DNA of 64,000 nt from Lathyrus oleraceus (taxonomy: Eukaryota; Streptophyta; Magnoliopsida; Fabales; Fabaceae): positions 355,515,400 to 355,579,399 of the forward strand of contig NC_066579.1 in the NCBI RefSeq assembly GCF_024323335.1, in the 5' to 3' direction. The notes under the pieces are model-generated. The model worked only from the letters and a program-made list of their open reading frames with translations. It had not been told where the DNA came from and ran no database searches. Positions 11,419 through 22,754 of the stretch are shown here, one piece after another. The first letter of the stretch is position 1. Every line of letters begins with the position of its first letter. A program made the position numbers and the translations under genes.

Positions 11419-14400
11419 TTGCGATAGCCTTGAGAAATTTGATCAATTGGTGAGATAGCTTGTTGGAAAAGTTACTCAAGATACCTAGTCAAACTAGGGT
11501 TTCCAAGGCAAATCACCCTCAAACTCTTGAAGCAAACTTGATCAATATAACATTTAGAGATCATTGGAACTCGTATATGATGTTCATAACCATTCTTGAA
11601 TCAATTCTTGGTTGTACTCTTTGTTCATGAGGGTCTCAAACCCTAGATGTGATCTTGATGAATCAATGAGATCATGCCCTACCTACAAAAGAGTTAGGCA
11701 AATACAAAGACATATTTTTGGTATTTTGGTTGGTGAAATGATAAAATACAAGTATGATACACTCACAAAGTGCTTGGTGATCTCTCCCAAAACAACCCCA
11801 ATGAAAGAGGGGTAAGGAGGATGCCAAAGTATGATCCCGATGCTTATGCTTATGATGGAATTACATGAGGGATCTTAGGGTCTAAATTGGGGTCTTACAC
11901 CAACATAAAAATGAGGGATCGAAACTTTGTAGTTCATGGTATCAATTTAAAATTGAGTGGATTGTTTTTAATCAAAATTTAAGTTAAAAAAGGCACAAAG
12001 AGTCCAAGAGTTTGAATGGGTGTTAGTTTTTTTGTCTTTTGAAATTTTAAGTCAATATGATTAGATTTATATACAAGTTTGATTTAAGAAGAGAGTTTAA
12101 AAATGCAACGACATAAGGCCAAAGTTTCTAGTTTGAAATAAGGTCTAAGTTTTAAAATTACAAACGAATAAGGTTTTTGAAAAGGGGAAGAGATTTTGAA
12201 ATTTAAGAAATGGGAGGAGATGAAGAGGTTAACCTAAGCATAAAATTAAAAGTTAAGAGTTGAAAAGATCTGACCAATGGGATGCAATCCAACAGACAAG
12301 AATGTCTTATAAAAAACCCATTTTCCCTTTGGACTTTGAATCAAGCAATAATCAGCAAACAATTAGCAATATCAGACATCACGGAGATCAAGGCATCAAA
12401 TAAAGATGGCCACATCCAAGCAAGCAAATCCCATAGCTAACAGCCTTCTTTGTCTTTTCATGTATCAGATGAAATACTCCTTGATTAACTCAGAATAGAG
12501 CATTAGGCATGAGGTCAAAATAACAGTTGCATCAAGACCATGTAGAAGATGAACTCAAGTGGATCCCAATACTTGCATCAAGCTCAAATTACAATAACTT
12601 GGTCTCAGAAATGTTGGCATTGGCCAAGTCCTTTTGCATGTGAAATGTTGCCTAATCCTAAGTCCAAAAGTTCATATCAAACCCAACAGTCCACACAAAC
12701 CTTTTTTTAGGGTTTTTGTTGTTTATTAGTTATTTTAAGATCCTAAGACCACAAGCACAAATAAAACACACCAACCAATATATAATCACAATATATGGCT
12801 CAAGTGAGCAAAGTGAAAATGACATAAACATAAACAAGTTAAATGATATGTAAATGACAACGAAAAATAAATGACTAAAAATTAAATTGCATAAAGTAAA
12901 TGACTTAAAAATCAAGCAAAGTTAGTAAGAGTTAGTAAAATGTTAGTCAAAGTTAATTATATGTTAGTGGTGTTTTGCTTTTCAACTGATTAAGTCATTC
13001 TTTGGAGAACGCTCAACCATCTATTCACAAGCATGAATCCTTGAACCAAGACATCTTCCAAAGGAAGGAAAAAAGGCCAAGTTTCCGTACAATGCCATGA
13101 AATATGAGAGACTTACAATCTCACTTACTAGAATGTTATGCCTTTAGGGTCAAATTTAGCTCTATGTTAAGCAATCGTAATTGGACTTATGTAGAAATCA
13201 CAACTATCTGAGGTCGGGCAATAAAGATTTAGGTGCTAATGCATGTTAGAGACTTGGTATAATTAACCAAACTCCTAAAACATACCACACACTAAAAGAA
13301 AAGATCAAAATGGATGGACCTATCTCATCCATACTTGTATTGGTTCATCTAACACAAGGTTATTGATGAACCAATTATCCTTAGGATATTGAGATTTCAT
13401 TGGTCAATGAAAGGGATGAAAAAGAATGGGATCAGAGATGAAGAGGGAGGGGAGATGAGAGAAACACAAATTGGTCATAGGAGGAATTTTATCAAATTAA
13501 AATCATTCATTCATTTTGGGAGATGAAATGTACATTTCATCAATTCCCAAAATCCAATGATTTTAATCCAACAAAAGTCAAATCAACTTTGACCAAGGCC
13601 CAAACAAATAGTCAAACATCACAAGACCACAAAAATGGCTCAACATCATTTTTACACAAATAATCAATTAAAAATCAAATTAAAAATGTATTTAAATTCA
13701 ATTTAATTTGGTCAAAACCTAAAATCTCTTCAAAACACCAAATAAATGGCCAAGAGATTTATCCTAAGTCAAACAAGGTCAAAGGACCTTAGACAAAAAA
13801 TTTCATGATTTTTGAAAAGTCAAAAGTATTTTTAAACAATTAAAAATCGGCCCAAAAACATTTAATTCATAAAAAATATCAAAATTAATCCAAAAATTTA
13901 TTTTAATCTAGAAAATGAAAGAGAAAAATATTTAAAGATTTTTGGTGAAAGTCCCATATTTTTTGGACTAAAAATGAAATTAATATGAATTAAACAAAAT
14001 AAATAGTTTAAACATTAAATCAGAAATTAAAAAGAAATTCAAAAAAACAAGGGCCATCAGATCTCCTTCATTAATTGAGGTGGCAGATCTGATGGCCACA
14101 CGTGCGCACTTCACCATAGACTCTAGTCAACTTGTTGTATGCGTGGTATTCAAAGGCAATGGCTGAGATTATAACGTGAGATCATGATCCAATGGTTTTG
14201 GACACGCCAACACATCACCGGAGCCCTAGCTTCGGTATTCTTCTCCGGTGGACCTCACCGGACTGGTCCACCATCAACCACCATGAAAATAAAAAACAAG
14301 GACATGGATTCAAAGAAAATATGCTCAGGAGCTCGAATCTTGCCTCAATTTTCTCCAATTCCAAGTATATAAAAAGATATAGGGATTTAAATTTTGAGGA

Positions 14401-16312
14401 TCATGAACTGAGTTGCTTCGATTTGACCTCAAAGCAACTCAATCTTTTTTCCTACATTGGTAGGACTTCAGCCACCCAAAAATCACAAAGAATGGTGAAG
14501 AATTGAGAGAGAATCAAAGAGGTGAAGTTTCTGAAAAATCACCTTCGAGTTGCTTCAAATTCACTTGATCTTGATCTGGATTTGCTTGCTTTCTCTTCCT
14601 CTTGCTTGCAGTAATCAATTGAAATGAAAAGGGAAATGAATCCTTGGAGTTTGAATTTCCAAAACATAAGATGAAATTCAACTCAATTTCAATTGAAATC
14701 TTCAAGAATTCTATGAAATTGAGGGTTTGGATTGTTCTGTAAAAGCTTGGGCAAGGTGTTGACGAATTTCTGAGCTCATTGCACTTGTATTTATAGGGTT
14801 ACCACATGCTTTCCACACACTTCCATTTGAAATCCAAAATTAGCAACTTTGCATCATGAGCTTACATGGGTGTGTACAAAGCCTAAAGAATCATTTGAAA
14901 AGGTCCAAAATCGTGCATAGTTCATGTTGAAAGCAATGCATTAGGTCATGCAATGTTGAAATGAGTTTGGTCATGAGATCCTTCCAAATAGTATCACGCA
15001 TTACACCCATGCTCAAGTCCTTCATTCTTTGGCCAAATGAGATGATCTTGGACTTTTTGGAAAGATGAGATCAAGGGGGGAAATTTTCATGTTGAACACT
15101 TTTCCATTTGAAGCTTTGATCTTGATGAATTTTGAGGTGTAAGTTTGGGGAATCAAACATAAATGAAAATTTTCTAAGTACCAAGTCAAATATTCACTTT
15201 TTCCACCTTGAATAACTTTTTCTATGGACATAAAATGGAAAACATTCCTTCATAAAAGTTGTAGATCTTTAAACCCTATTCAATTTAGTCACAAATTTGA
15301 CCTCATTTGGATTTGGCATGAAGGAGTTATCCATTTTAGAAGTTGAGGAAAATCACTTGTTCAATGGTAGTGGCCTAAAATGGCCTATAATGTTTCCTCT
15401 TGGCACATGCATTTTCAAGTTGAATTTGAACTTACTCAAAACATAAAAGTTTAAGTAGACATATTGAATTTTATCATGGAATTTTAATGGCTTTCATCTC
15501 ATAAAAATGGAGCAAGTTATGGTTCTTGGAAGTTGACCTCCTAACTAGGGTTCAGACAAAATGACCTATAATCCTTCACCATAAAAGTTAACTTTCCAAG
15601 AAACATTAGCTCTTGACTTCAACATGAAAGTTGTTTGGAATATCATTATGAGTAACATTTATCTTGGAATAATTTTCATATGACACAAATTGTGGGAGGT
15701 AGGGTTTAGGGAACCCCAGTTTTGACTAGTTGACTTTCTCTGGTCAACCACCATGAACCATCTTGCTAGCTTGACATTCTCTTGACTTTTGGGACTCATG
15801 GAGGATCATATATGTGTAAGATGATGTAAATATGAAGTATCCCTTGAAATATTTGATCAATTGATGAAGAAATATGTTGAGGAAGTCACATAAGATACCC
15901 AGATAAATTAGGGTTTCCAAGGTAAACAAACTTCAAACTCTTGATGAATTCTTGACCAAAATGATATGTGAAGACCATAGGGGTACATATATGATGTCTA
16001 AAACCAATATGAACCATTTATTGATTGATCTCCCTGCATTGAGGGTCTAAAACCCTAGATATGATCTTGATGGAGCATAGGTGAGCATACACACTACCTA
16101 CAAAAGTAACAAACTATACATTGACATATTTTTGGTATTTTGGTTAGTAAATAATAAAAAACAAAGTATGATACAATCAAATGTACTTGGTGATCTCTCC
16201 CAATGCAAACCCAATGAACGAGGGGTGAGGAGGATGTCAAGGTGTGATCCTAAAGCCAATGCATATGATGAGATAGCATGAGGGATCTTAGGGTCAAAAT
16301 TGGGGTCTTACA
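11419..16312 (-). other. remainder of LTRs C and B with no genes
   Basis: From 11427 to 11899 this is the U3 end of C; from 11905 to 16312 it is the rest of B's 3' LTR. I see no reading frame with recognisable similarity. Conserved non-coding structure is present: a 46-bp interrupted palindrome (14052-14097), GC-rich inverted CCGGAG/CTCCGG motifs (14215-14265) and a 10-bp stem (14409-14418 with 14432-14441). Confidence 0.7.
14052..14097. repeat. conserved palindrome inside the LTR
   Basis: GGCCATCAGATCT and AGATCTGATGGCC flank a loop containing ATTAATTGAGG. Counterparts lie at 5142-5189 (C), 34123-34168 (E) and, inverted, 30909-30954 (A). The loop is almost unchanged in all four copies and the arms remain largely pairable. 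It lies about 700 bases downstream of the TATA box, so it would be transcribed. Confidence 0.75.
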
Positions 16313-16829
16313 GCTGCCCCTATTTAAGGATATTCTAACTGAGGATGTGAAGGTTAAAATCTTCGTATCGACTCAGTAGAATGGACTTAAATAACAACAT
16401 ATAGAAACAAATATTGATCCCTAGGAGACCTCATGATGCATATGATACGAAAATGTTAAAAATAATCTTTGTGGGGAAAATGTTGCCACAAAGGAAAAGA
16501 ATCCGGAGAGACTGGAAGTCCGCATGAGCAAAATGCATTCCGTAAGGAACACTCACTAGGGAGACAGAGACTCTGGGGATAAGTTGTTGAGGGTAGGCCG
16601 GGCTACGACTTAAAAATTGCTGGAGACACGAGAGAATTTCCATGAAAAATAAATCAATGGAAGGACTCATCCGGGGAATAAGGGAAAATCTGCGGGGGAA
16701 ACGGGTAAATTGGAACAAAACTGAAATACTCAAACCAGGCAGGGAATATCGACTTCACTAAGGATATACGCACTCAAGCTCAACTGGAGAAGGATGAACT
16801 TCAACACAGGAGCACCAGAATTACATTAT

Positions 16830-17440
16830 CTATTACCGGTTACTGGATAGGAAGATAACATAATATGACAGAGATGCATCCGTTACTGGTTAGAGTAAAC
16901 ATATCAAGCATGGCTCGCTGAGGGGAACAGGAGGTGTATTTATTATCGGTTACTGAGTAAGAATAGCCTACTAGGGAAAATAGGATTTACAACTATCGAT
17001 TACTGGGCAGAAGACCAAAGAGAGAATATTTGTCACCAATTAAAGTGAACATATCAAGGATAGACTCAAGGGAAGAATATTTGTCATCGATTAAGATAAA
17101 CATATCAAGGATAGATCGCCTAAGTAAGAATAGGAATTATATTTATCAGTTATTGGATAGAATACCAAAGAGAAAATATATGTCACCGGTTAGGATAAAC
17201 ATATCAAGGATAGACTCAGAGGGGAAAGTAGGATTTACAAATACCAGTTACTGGGCAGAAGACCGTAAAGAGGAGAAAACCTGTCATCGGTTAGGATGAA
17301 CATATTAAGGATTAACTCTATGGGGAATGAAATAGGGATTACAACTACCTTCTTACTGGATAGAAAACCAAAAAGGGAGAATATTCGTCATCAATTAAGA
17401 TGATCATATCAAGGATAGACTTCCTGGGGAAACGTGAAAA
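16830..17440 (-). repeat. degenerate tandem repeats in element B 3' UTR
   Basis: Units contain CACCGGTTAGGATAAACATA, TCAAGGATAGACTC and TTACTGGGCAGAAGACC, recurring at intervals of roughly 55-150 bp. They are the inverted counterpart of the array in element A (331-900). Confidence 0.8.
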
Positions 17441-18832
17441 TGAATCCACTGGGGAAATTAAATGAGGTAAATTACTCCTACCGGGGTATTGGGTAAAAAT
17501 AAAGTACTCGCAAATCGAAAAGAATATTACCAGTTACTAGGTAATAGACTTTCGGGGGACCAAAAAAATATCTATCTAGGTAAGAGCTAGAAAGAAACGG
17601 TCAACCAAGACCCAACCCGATGAGGATGTAACTCGATGGGATTGGTTCCATCCAGAAAATCAACTGGAGAGGACACTGAAATAATAATCATCCACGAGGA
17701 AATGACTTAGTGGGGAATGAGAAAGGTTAAATTCTTTCAGCTTAAGGGGCTGACACTCTATCATTGAAAGAGGACAAACGCACCAAATCTGCATATGGAA
17801 ATAATATCACCGTAGTAGAGGATAAGAAGTAAGGAATCAAATGCAATAAAATGCATAATGAAATATATGATGTATGAATGTGTATGTATATAACTAATGA
17901 TTATGCTAACAAAACAATCACAAAGGATACAAATGTCACCGATTTGAATCATCACTACAACACTCGACTATTCTCGACAAGATGGAAACACCAACTGGAG
18001 AAACATGCTAGGGACGGATGCAAATCAACTGGATCTGAACATCCCAACCCTGGTTGGGGATAAAGAGATAAGATCTGCCGAGGACCTGAATTGTCAACTC
18101 TGCGGGGAATTTTAGATCAACATCATATCAAACGAGACAACGTCGCAGGGGACCAAATCAAATACTACACACGAATCAACATTGTCGGGAATCAGAAATG
18201 AACTCCACTGGGGACTTATAGGAGATAAAACTCTGGGTTGGGTCCATGCAACTGTTGAGGATGTGAGCCTACAACTCAGCTGGGGAGGTGATTACAAACT
18301 TAGCTGGGGAAACTGACTTACTATTGGGGAGGAAAAGGTTACCAAACCAACTACTTGGGAGAAACCAACAATGCTTCATATTTTAGGACTTACCTGTTCT
18401 CATATTGTTGTTGATATTCCTTAATGTAATTGATTGCTTTTTCAAAGAAATTGCTTTTATTATTTAAGAAAAATGATTTTACTTATTAATTCAATTTCAA
18501 AATTATCATCATAAAATTCAATTCTATTTAGCTGAAAAATAAATAAGAGTAGAAACAATTGGATAAAAAAACTCAACTTTATTCAATAGAATGGTAGTCT
18601 ATAAATGACAAGACTTCATAGATCTTTTACAAAAGTTGAAAAATAATAATTTACATGGAAAAGGGCTACATTGAATACAATGATCACTAATCCTTCTACC
18701 AACTTCAATATTCGTTGCACTCTTGGCTTCAGTTCAGAATGGTGAATCAGAACCGACTGACTTACTCAAAGATGCTCTCATGATTGGGGAATCAACCAAC
18801 TGTAGTTACTTGCCATGATCCCTAATTTTTGC

Positions 18833-18981
18833 ATAGATTGTCCCAGGGTGGGGTACTCAATCTATCGGGATGAATTTTTTGTATCTATGTCTCTAATTTT
18901 TTCCTGGATCACCCTTTTGGGTTTTCAATCCACCGAGACGCTTATTTTTGCCTAAGCCGCCCTTTCGGGTTTTCAACTTAG
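18833..18981 (-). other. three consecutive stem-loops after the integrase stop of B
   Basis: On the plus strand, arms are 18833-18840 with 18858-18865 (ATAGATTG/CAATCTAT), 18906-18909 with 18928-18931 (GGAT/ATCC around CCC-TTTT-GGG), and 18952-18956 with 18977-18981 (CTAAG/CTTAG around CCC-TTTC-GGG). In the RNA (minus) the last reads CCC-GAAA-GGG, a GNRA-type loop. Each stem is followed in the RNA by a variant of GGCAAAAAT. The same block is found after integrase in element G (62962-63111). The function is unknown to me. Confidence 0.7.
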
Positions 18982-18999
18982 CAAGTTGTTCTTTTCTTT

Positions 19000-20329
19000 T
19001 TAGGCAAAGTATTTCTTGACTGCATCAGCATTCATAAGACGAGTGAACTCTTCACCCTCCATAGTTGCAAGAAGCAAAGCACCGCCAAAAAAGGCTCTCT
19101 TATCAACATATGGGCCTTCATAATTAGGAGTCCACTTTCCCCTATCATCTGGTTTGAAAGATAGAATCTTCTTGAGCACAAGGTCACCTTCTCGAAACAC
19201 ACGAGGCCTGGTCTTCTTATCAAAATCTTTCTTCATTCTCTACTGGTACAACTCACCATGGCACATGGCAGTCAACCTCTTCTCTTCAATTAAATCCAGT
19301 TGTTCATATCTGGTGTGACATCATTCAACTTCGGTTAACTTGGCTTCTATCAAGACACGCAAAGATGGGATCTCAACCTCTACCGGGAGCATAACTTCCA
19401 TACCATAAACAAGTGAGAAAGGGGTTTCCCCTGTTGAAGTGCGGATGGATGTACGGTACCCATGCAAGGCAAACGGGAGCATTTCATGCCAATCTTTGTA
19501 TGTTACGACCATCTTCTGAATGATTTTCTTGATGTTCTTGTTCGCAGCTTCAACAACCCCATTCATCTTAGGTCTGTAGGGAGAATAATTATGATGTGCA
19601 ATCTTGAAGTCTTTGCAAAAAGCTTCCATCATATTATTGTTCATGTTCGATCCATTATCACTAATGATCTTGCTTGGCACACCATAACGGCATATAATAT
19701 GATTCTTCATAAACCTCACAATAATTTGCTTGGTTACATTTGCATATGATGTCGCTTCAACCCATTTTGGAAGTAATCAATAGGCATCAAAATGAAACGA
19801 TGTCCATTCGAAGCTTTAGGCTCAATCATGTCAATCATATCAATTCCCCACATGGAGAAGGGCCATGGATAGGAAATGGCATTCAATAGTGTTAGAGGAA
19901 CATGAATCTTATCTGCATAAATTTAACACTTGTGGCATTTTTTCACAAACTTGCAACAGTCAGATTCCATTGTCAGCCAATAGTAACCTGCTCTCAACAT
20001 CTTCTTAGCCATAGTATGTCCATTGGAATGAGTACCAAAGGAACCTTCATGAACTTCGGTCATCAATAAGTCTGTTCATGTCTATCCACGCATCTGAGCA
20101 GAACCATATCGAAGTTTCTCTTGTAAAGCGTATCACCATTCAGGTAGAAGTTGTCAGCTAATCTTCTCAAAGTCTTCTTATCTTTCAAAGATTCCCCAGG
20201 CAGGTAAATCTGACTTTGGAGAAAACACTTAATATCAAAATACCACAGCTTCTCGTCTTTGACCTCTTCAGCAACAAACACATGAGCTGGCCTATCAAGA
20301 CGCATCACAGTCAGATTGGGAACCTCATT
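19000..20329 (-). pseudogene. integrase of element B (decayed)
   Basis: Read from 20329 down to 19000 this encodes a gypsy integrase: linker, HHCC zinc finger (HEGSFGTHSNGH ... CCKFVKKCHKC), core with SDNGS and the catalytic Glu in NGVVEAANKN, GYRTSIRTSTGETPFSLVYG, and a C-terminal part ending NADAVKKYFA before the stop at 19000. Integrase joins the DNA copy to the chromosome. Lesions: a one-base loss near 20078 (HE-ADLLMTEVHEG context), a stop right after HKC (about 19925), a one-base loss in the DYFTKWVEA motif (about 19770), a stop at 19321-19323 and another just before RMKKDFDKK (about 19237). The intact homologue in G (63150-64000) shows which changes are lesions. Non-functional. Confidence 0.9.
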
Positions 20330-20761
20330 TCATAATTTCACCACGATCATAGAAGCCAATGTTGCAAGAGCATCTGCCATCCGGTTTTCATCTCGAGGTA
20401 TATGATGAAACTCCACCTTTGTAAAGAAAGTTGATATCCTTGTTGCATAATCTCTATATGGTATAAAACTGGGTTGATTCATCTCCCATTCACCTTTGAT
20501 TTGATTCACGACCAAAGCTGAATCTCCATAGGCGTCAAGATACTTTATTCTGAGATCAATGGCCTCTTTAAGCCCCATAACGCAAGCTTCATACTCAGCC
20601 ATATTGTTTGTGCATTTGAAAGTCAATCTAGCTGTAAATGGAAAATGGGTGCCTTGAGGAGTAATAATCACTGCCCCAATGCCATTACCATATTGATTAA
20701 CAGCTCCATCAAATACCATGCCCCAATGAGAATCGGGTTCGGGCCCTTCTTCCAGTAATGG
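20330..20761 (-). pseudogene. second (archaeal-type) RNase H domain of element B pol
   Basis: The frame reads MVFDGAVNQYGNGIGAVI, NMAEYEACVMGLKEAIDL, DSALVVNQIKGEW and HIPRDENRMADALATLAS, the Asp-Glu-Asp-Asp pattern of the additional RNase H that marks the Tat/Ogre lineage. It lies between the ordinary RNase H and integrase, as expected. It is in the same frame as RT and RNase H but bounded by stops at 20762-20764 (replacing Glu in the DYE-PLL context) and 20330-20332 (apparently Trp to stop in a KLWNEVP motif). In a working element it would remove RNA from RNA-DNA hybrids or act as a connection domain. Confidence 0.88.
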
Positions 20762-21259
20762 TTAATCATAATCTTTCATTTTCAGGTACGGGATCTCTTC
20801 ATCGGGAAAATCATATTGTACTGACTGATAATCATCAATCGGTTGGTGAGCCAGATGGTCAGCCAAGATACTACCTTTAATCGCTTTTTGAGATCGGTAT
20901 TCAATATCATACTCAGATAACAACATCTGCCAACGGGCAATTCTCCTAGTTAAAGCAGGCTTCTCAAAAATGTACTTGATTGGATCCATTTTGGATATCA
21001 ACCAAGTAGTATGATTCAACATATACGGGCGCAGAGGCTTAGCCGCCCAAGCCAATGCACAACATGTCTTTTCGAGCATAGAATACCGAGTCTCGCAATC
21101 GGTGAACTTCTTACTGAGGTAGTAAATTGCATATTCTTTCTTTCCAAATTCATCTTGCTGACCAAGAACATAACCCATACTATCATCAAGCACAGTCAAA
21201 TACATGATCAAAGGTATTCCTTCAACAGGTGGAGACAGAATCGGAGGCTCAAGCAAATA
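20762..21259 (-). pseudogene. RNase H domain of element B pol
   Basis: It follows RT in the same frame: PPVEGIPLIMYLTVLDDSMG, GKKEYAIYYLSKKFTDCETRY, EKTCCALAWA, HTTWLISKMDPIKYIFEKPAL, SEYDIEYRSQKAIKGSILADHLA. This is the usual RNase H of Ty3/gypsy pol, with LDDSMG and YSMLEKTC around the active site. A stop at 21260-21262 (GIK-stop-YLLEPP, apparently Gln to stop) separates it from RT. Confidence 0.88.
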
Positions 21260-22462
21260 CTATTTGATACCGTCAAAAGCTTTCTGGAAATATTCGGTCA
21301 AATCACAAGACTGATCTTTCTGAAGAAGTTTGAATATAGGCGCACACGTGGCAGTCAAATGCGATTTGAATCTTGAAATATATTTTAAGCGGCCGAGGAA
21401 ACCTCTAACTTGCTTCTCAGTTTTGGACGCAGGCATTTCCTGTATTGCTTTGACCTTGGCGGGATCAACTTGAATACCCTTCTCACTGACAATAAAGCCC
21501 AACAACTTACCAAAACAAACACCAAAAGTACACTTATTGGGATTCAAGCGGAGTTTGTACTTCCTCAAACGCTAGAATAACTTCAACAAATTCTCAACAT
21601 GTTCTTCTTCATCACTTGATTTGGAAATCATATCATCAACATAGACTTCAATCTCTTTATGCATCATATCATGAAAAAGAGTAGTCATAGCTCTTTGGTA
21701 CGTTGCACCAGCATTCTTTAAACCGAAAGGCATCACTCTATAGCAGAATGTTCCCCAGGGTGTAATGAATGTGGTCTTCTCCATATCTTCAGGTGTCATC
21801 TTGATTTGATTATAATTGGAAAATCCGTCCATAAATGAAAAGACTTTGAATTTAGCTTTATTGTCTACAAATATATCAATGTGTGGCAAAGGAAAATCAT
21901 CTTTCGGACTAGCTTTATTCAAATCTTTATAATCAACACACATGCATACTTTTCCATCTTTCTTCGGAACATGCACAATATTGGACACCCACTGCGCATA
22001 TTCGAAGGTTACAATAAAACCAACATCAATCTGCTTCTGCATTTCTTCTTTGATTTCACTGCCATATCAGGATGAGTTCTCCTCAACTTCTGCTTGACTG
22101 GCGGGCATTCTGACTCCAACGATAATTTATGCTCCACAATCTCAGAATCCAACCCAGGCATGTCTTGATAGGACCAAGCAAACACATCAAAATACTCTCG
22201 AATGAGATCAATCAACCCTTTCTTAGCCTCTGGACATAGTTGAGACCCAATCTTGACTTCCTTCACATCATCTTCGGAAGCCAAGTTGACTAGTTCAATC
22301 TGCTCTTCAAACGGCTGAATGGCTTTTTACTCATGCTCAAGTAAACAAGTTAATTCATCAGATGCTTCTTCATCATCAATTTCTTCCTCAGCCTCAAACA
22401 CATGGAAATCGAAGTTTGGAGAGGGAGTAGGATCATTGTATTCAATGGGTTAAGGAACCAAC
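21260..22462 (-). pseudogene. reverse transcriptase of element B
   Basis: Exon 2 starts after the splice acceptor with a PIEYNDPTPSPNFDFHVFEA stretch, then VKIGSQLCPEAKKGLIDLIR, FAWSYQDMPGLDSEIVEHKL and PPVKQKLRRTHPDMAVK. The RT core follows: NIVHVPKKDGKVCMCVDYKD, SFMDGFSNYNQIKM, MPFGLKNAGATYQRAM and catalytic YVDDMI (about 21640), then LNPNKCTFGV and LGFIVSEKGIQVDPAKVKAI. Lesions: stop codons near 22450 and 22330 in exon 2, a one-base loss at about 22060 (MAVK-IKEEMQKQ context) and a stop at 21572-21574. Otherwise the domain is complete, so the decay is recent to moderate. Confidence 0.9.
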
Positions 22463-22754
22463 CTGCATAATGATTTGATATTTTGATTTTAGAGAAGTGA
22501 ATTGTGACCAAATATTATGCAGATGGACAATTATTATTTATTTGTTTGTGTGTTTTTGTGATTACCATTTTCAGAAAAGCAAAAAGTAAAAATAAAACAT
22601 CATAGATGTGGATGAATAAAATTGTATTTCATTGATGATAATTGAAATGTCTAACAATGTCCACTTCTCCCTTAGGCATAGGAGAAGGATTTTTCTTAAA
22701 AATGAAAACAAATTACTTAGAGCGGTGAACAACAATAGGAACATCAACAGCAGC
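22463..22754 (-). other. intron region between protease and RT of element B
   Basis: Read on the minus strand the AT-rich stretch after the protease stop (22755) ends CAAATCATTATGCAG at 22463, immediately followed by coding similarity to the RT exon. Ogre elements are known to have a spliced intron between protease and RT, and TATGCAG is a good plant 3' splice site. I cannot place the donor with confidence; it may lie within or just after the protease frame. Confidence 0.65.

Larger units (their letters stand above)
6706..11426 (+). mobile_element. solo LTR D of a second Ogre/Tat-like family
   Basis: It starts TGTAATACCCCAAAATTTACC, the same start as the 5' LTR of element F at 50287. It ends TTGCGATA at 11426, where F has TTGCTACA; the usual final CA is mutated to TA. 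Flanks ccctt (6701-6705) and gcctt (11427-11431) agree at four of five bases. Length is 4721 bp against 1605 bp in F: ends and U5 are shared, the upstream part is not. No gene is seen in it. A weak TATA-like TATTTAAAG lies near 8230. It is inserted in C, the innermost level of this nest. Confidence 0.85.
2758..11899 (-). mobile_element. solo LTR C (same LTR family as A and B), split by D
   Basis: It begins TGTAGCGGGAAATTC (2758) and ends GGGGTCTTACA (11899), flanked by the perfect duplication ccaac (2753-2757 and 11900-11904). There is no internal region, so it is a solo LTR, the usual product of recombination between the two LTRs of one element. Removing D leaves about 4.4 kb. A TATA box is at 5881-5888 (minus). 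The 158-residue plus-strand frame at 3317-3793 is antisense to the LTR and looks fortuitous. Confidence 0.88.
2393..16312 (-). mobile_element. 3' LTR of element B, split by solo LTR C
   Basis: The LTR end (TGTAGCGGTAAATTC on the plus strand) is at 2393 and the LTR start (GGGGTCTTACA) at 16312, next to the PPT. Without C and one target copy it is about 4.77 kb (2393-2757 plus 11905-16312). It carries a TATA box at 14788-14795 (minus), a PBS-like CAGAGTCGCCA at 2448-2458, a conserved palindrome at 14052-14097 and a smaller stem-loop at 14409-14441. ORFs inside it are not conserved as proteins. Confidence 0.85.
16313..18999 (-). other. 3' UTR of element B, with polypurine tract
   Basis: Between the integrase stop (19000) and the LTR (16312) there are about 2.7 kb with no coding frame. 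The PPT is GCTGCCCCTATTT on the plus strand at 16313-16325. Degenerate repeats with ACCGGTTAC, CTGGGCAGAAGACC and ATATCAAGGATAGACTC fill about 16830-17440. Further right the motif CTGGGGA recurs on the plus strand (TCCCCAG in the RNA sense). Next to the integrase stop lies the three-hairpin block. Confidence 0.85.
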
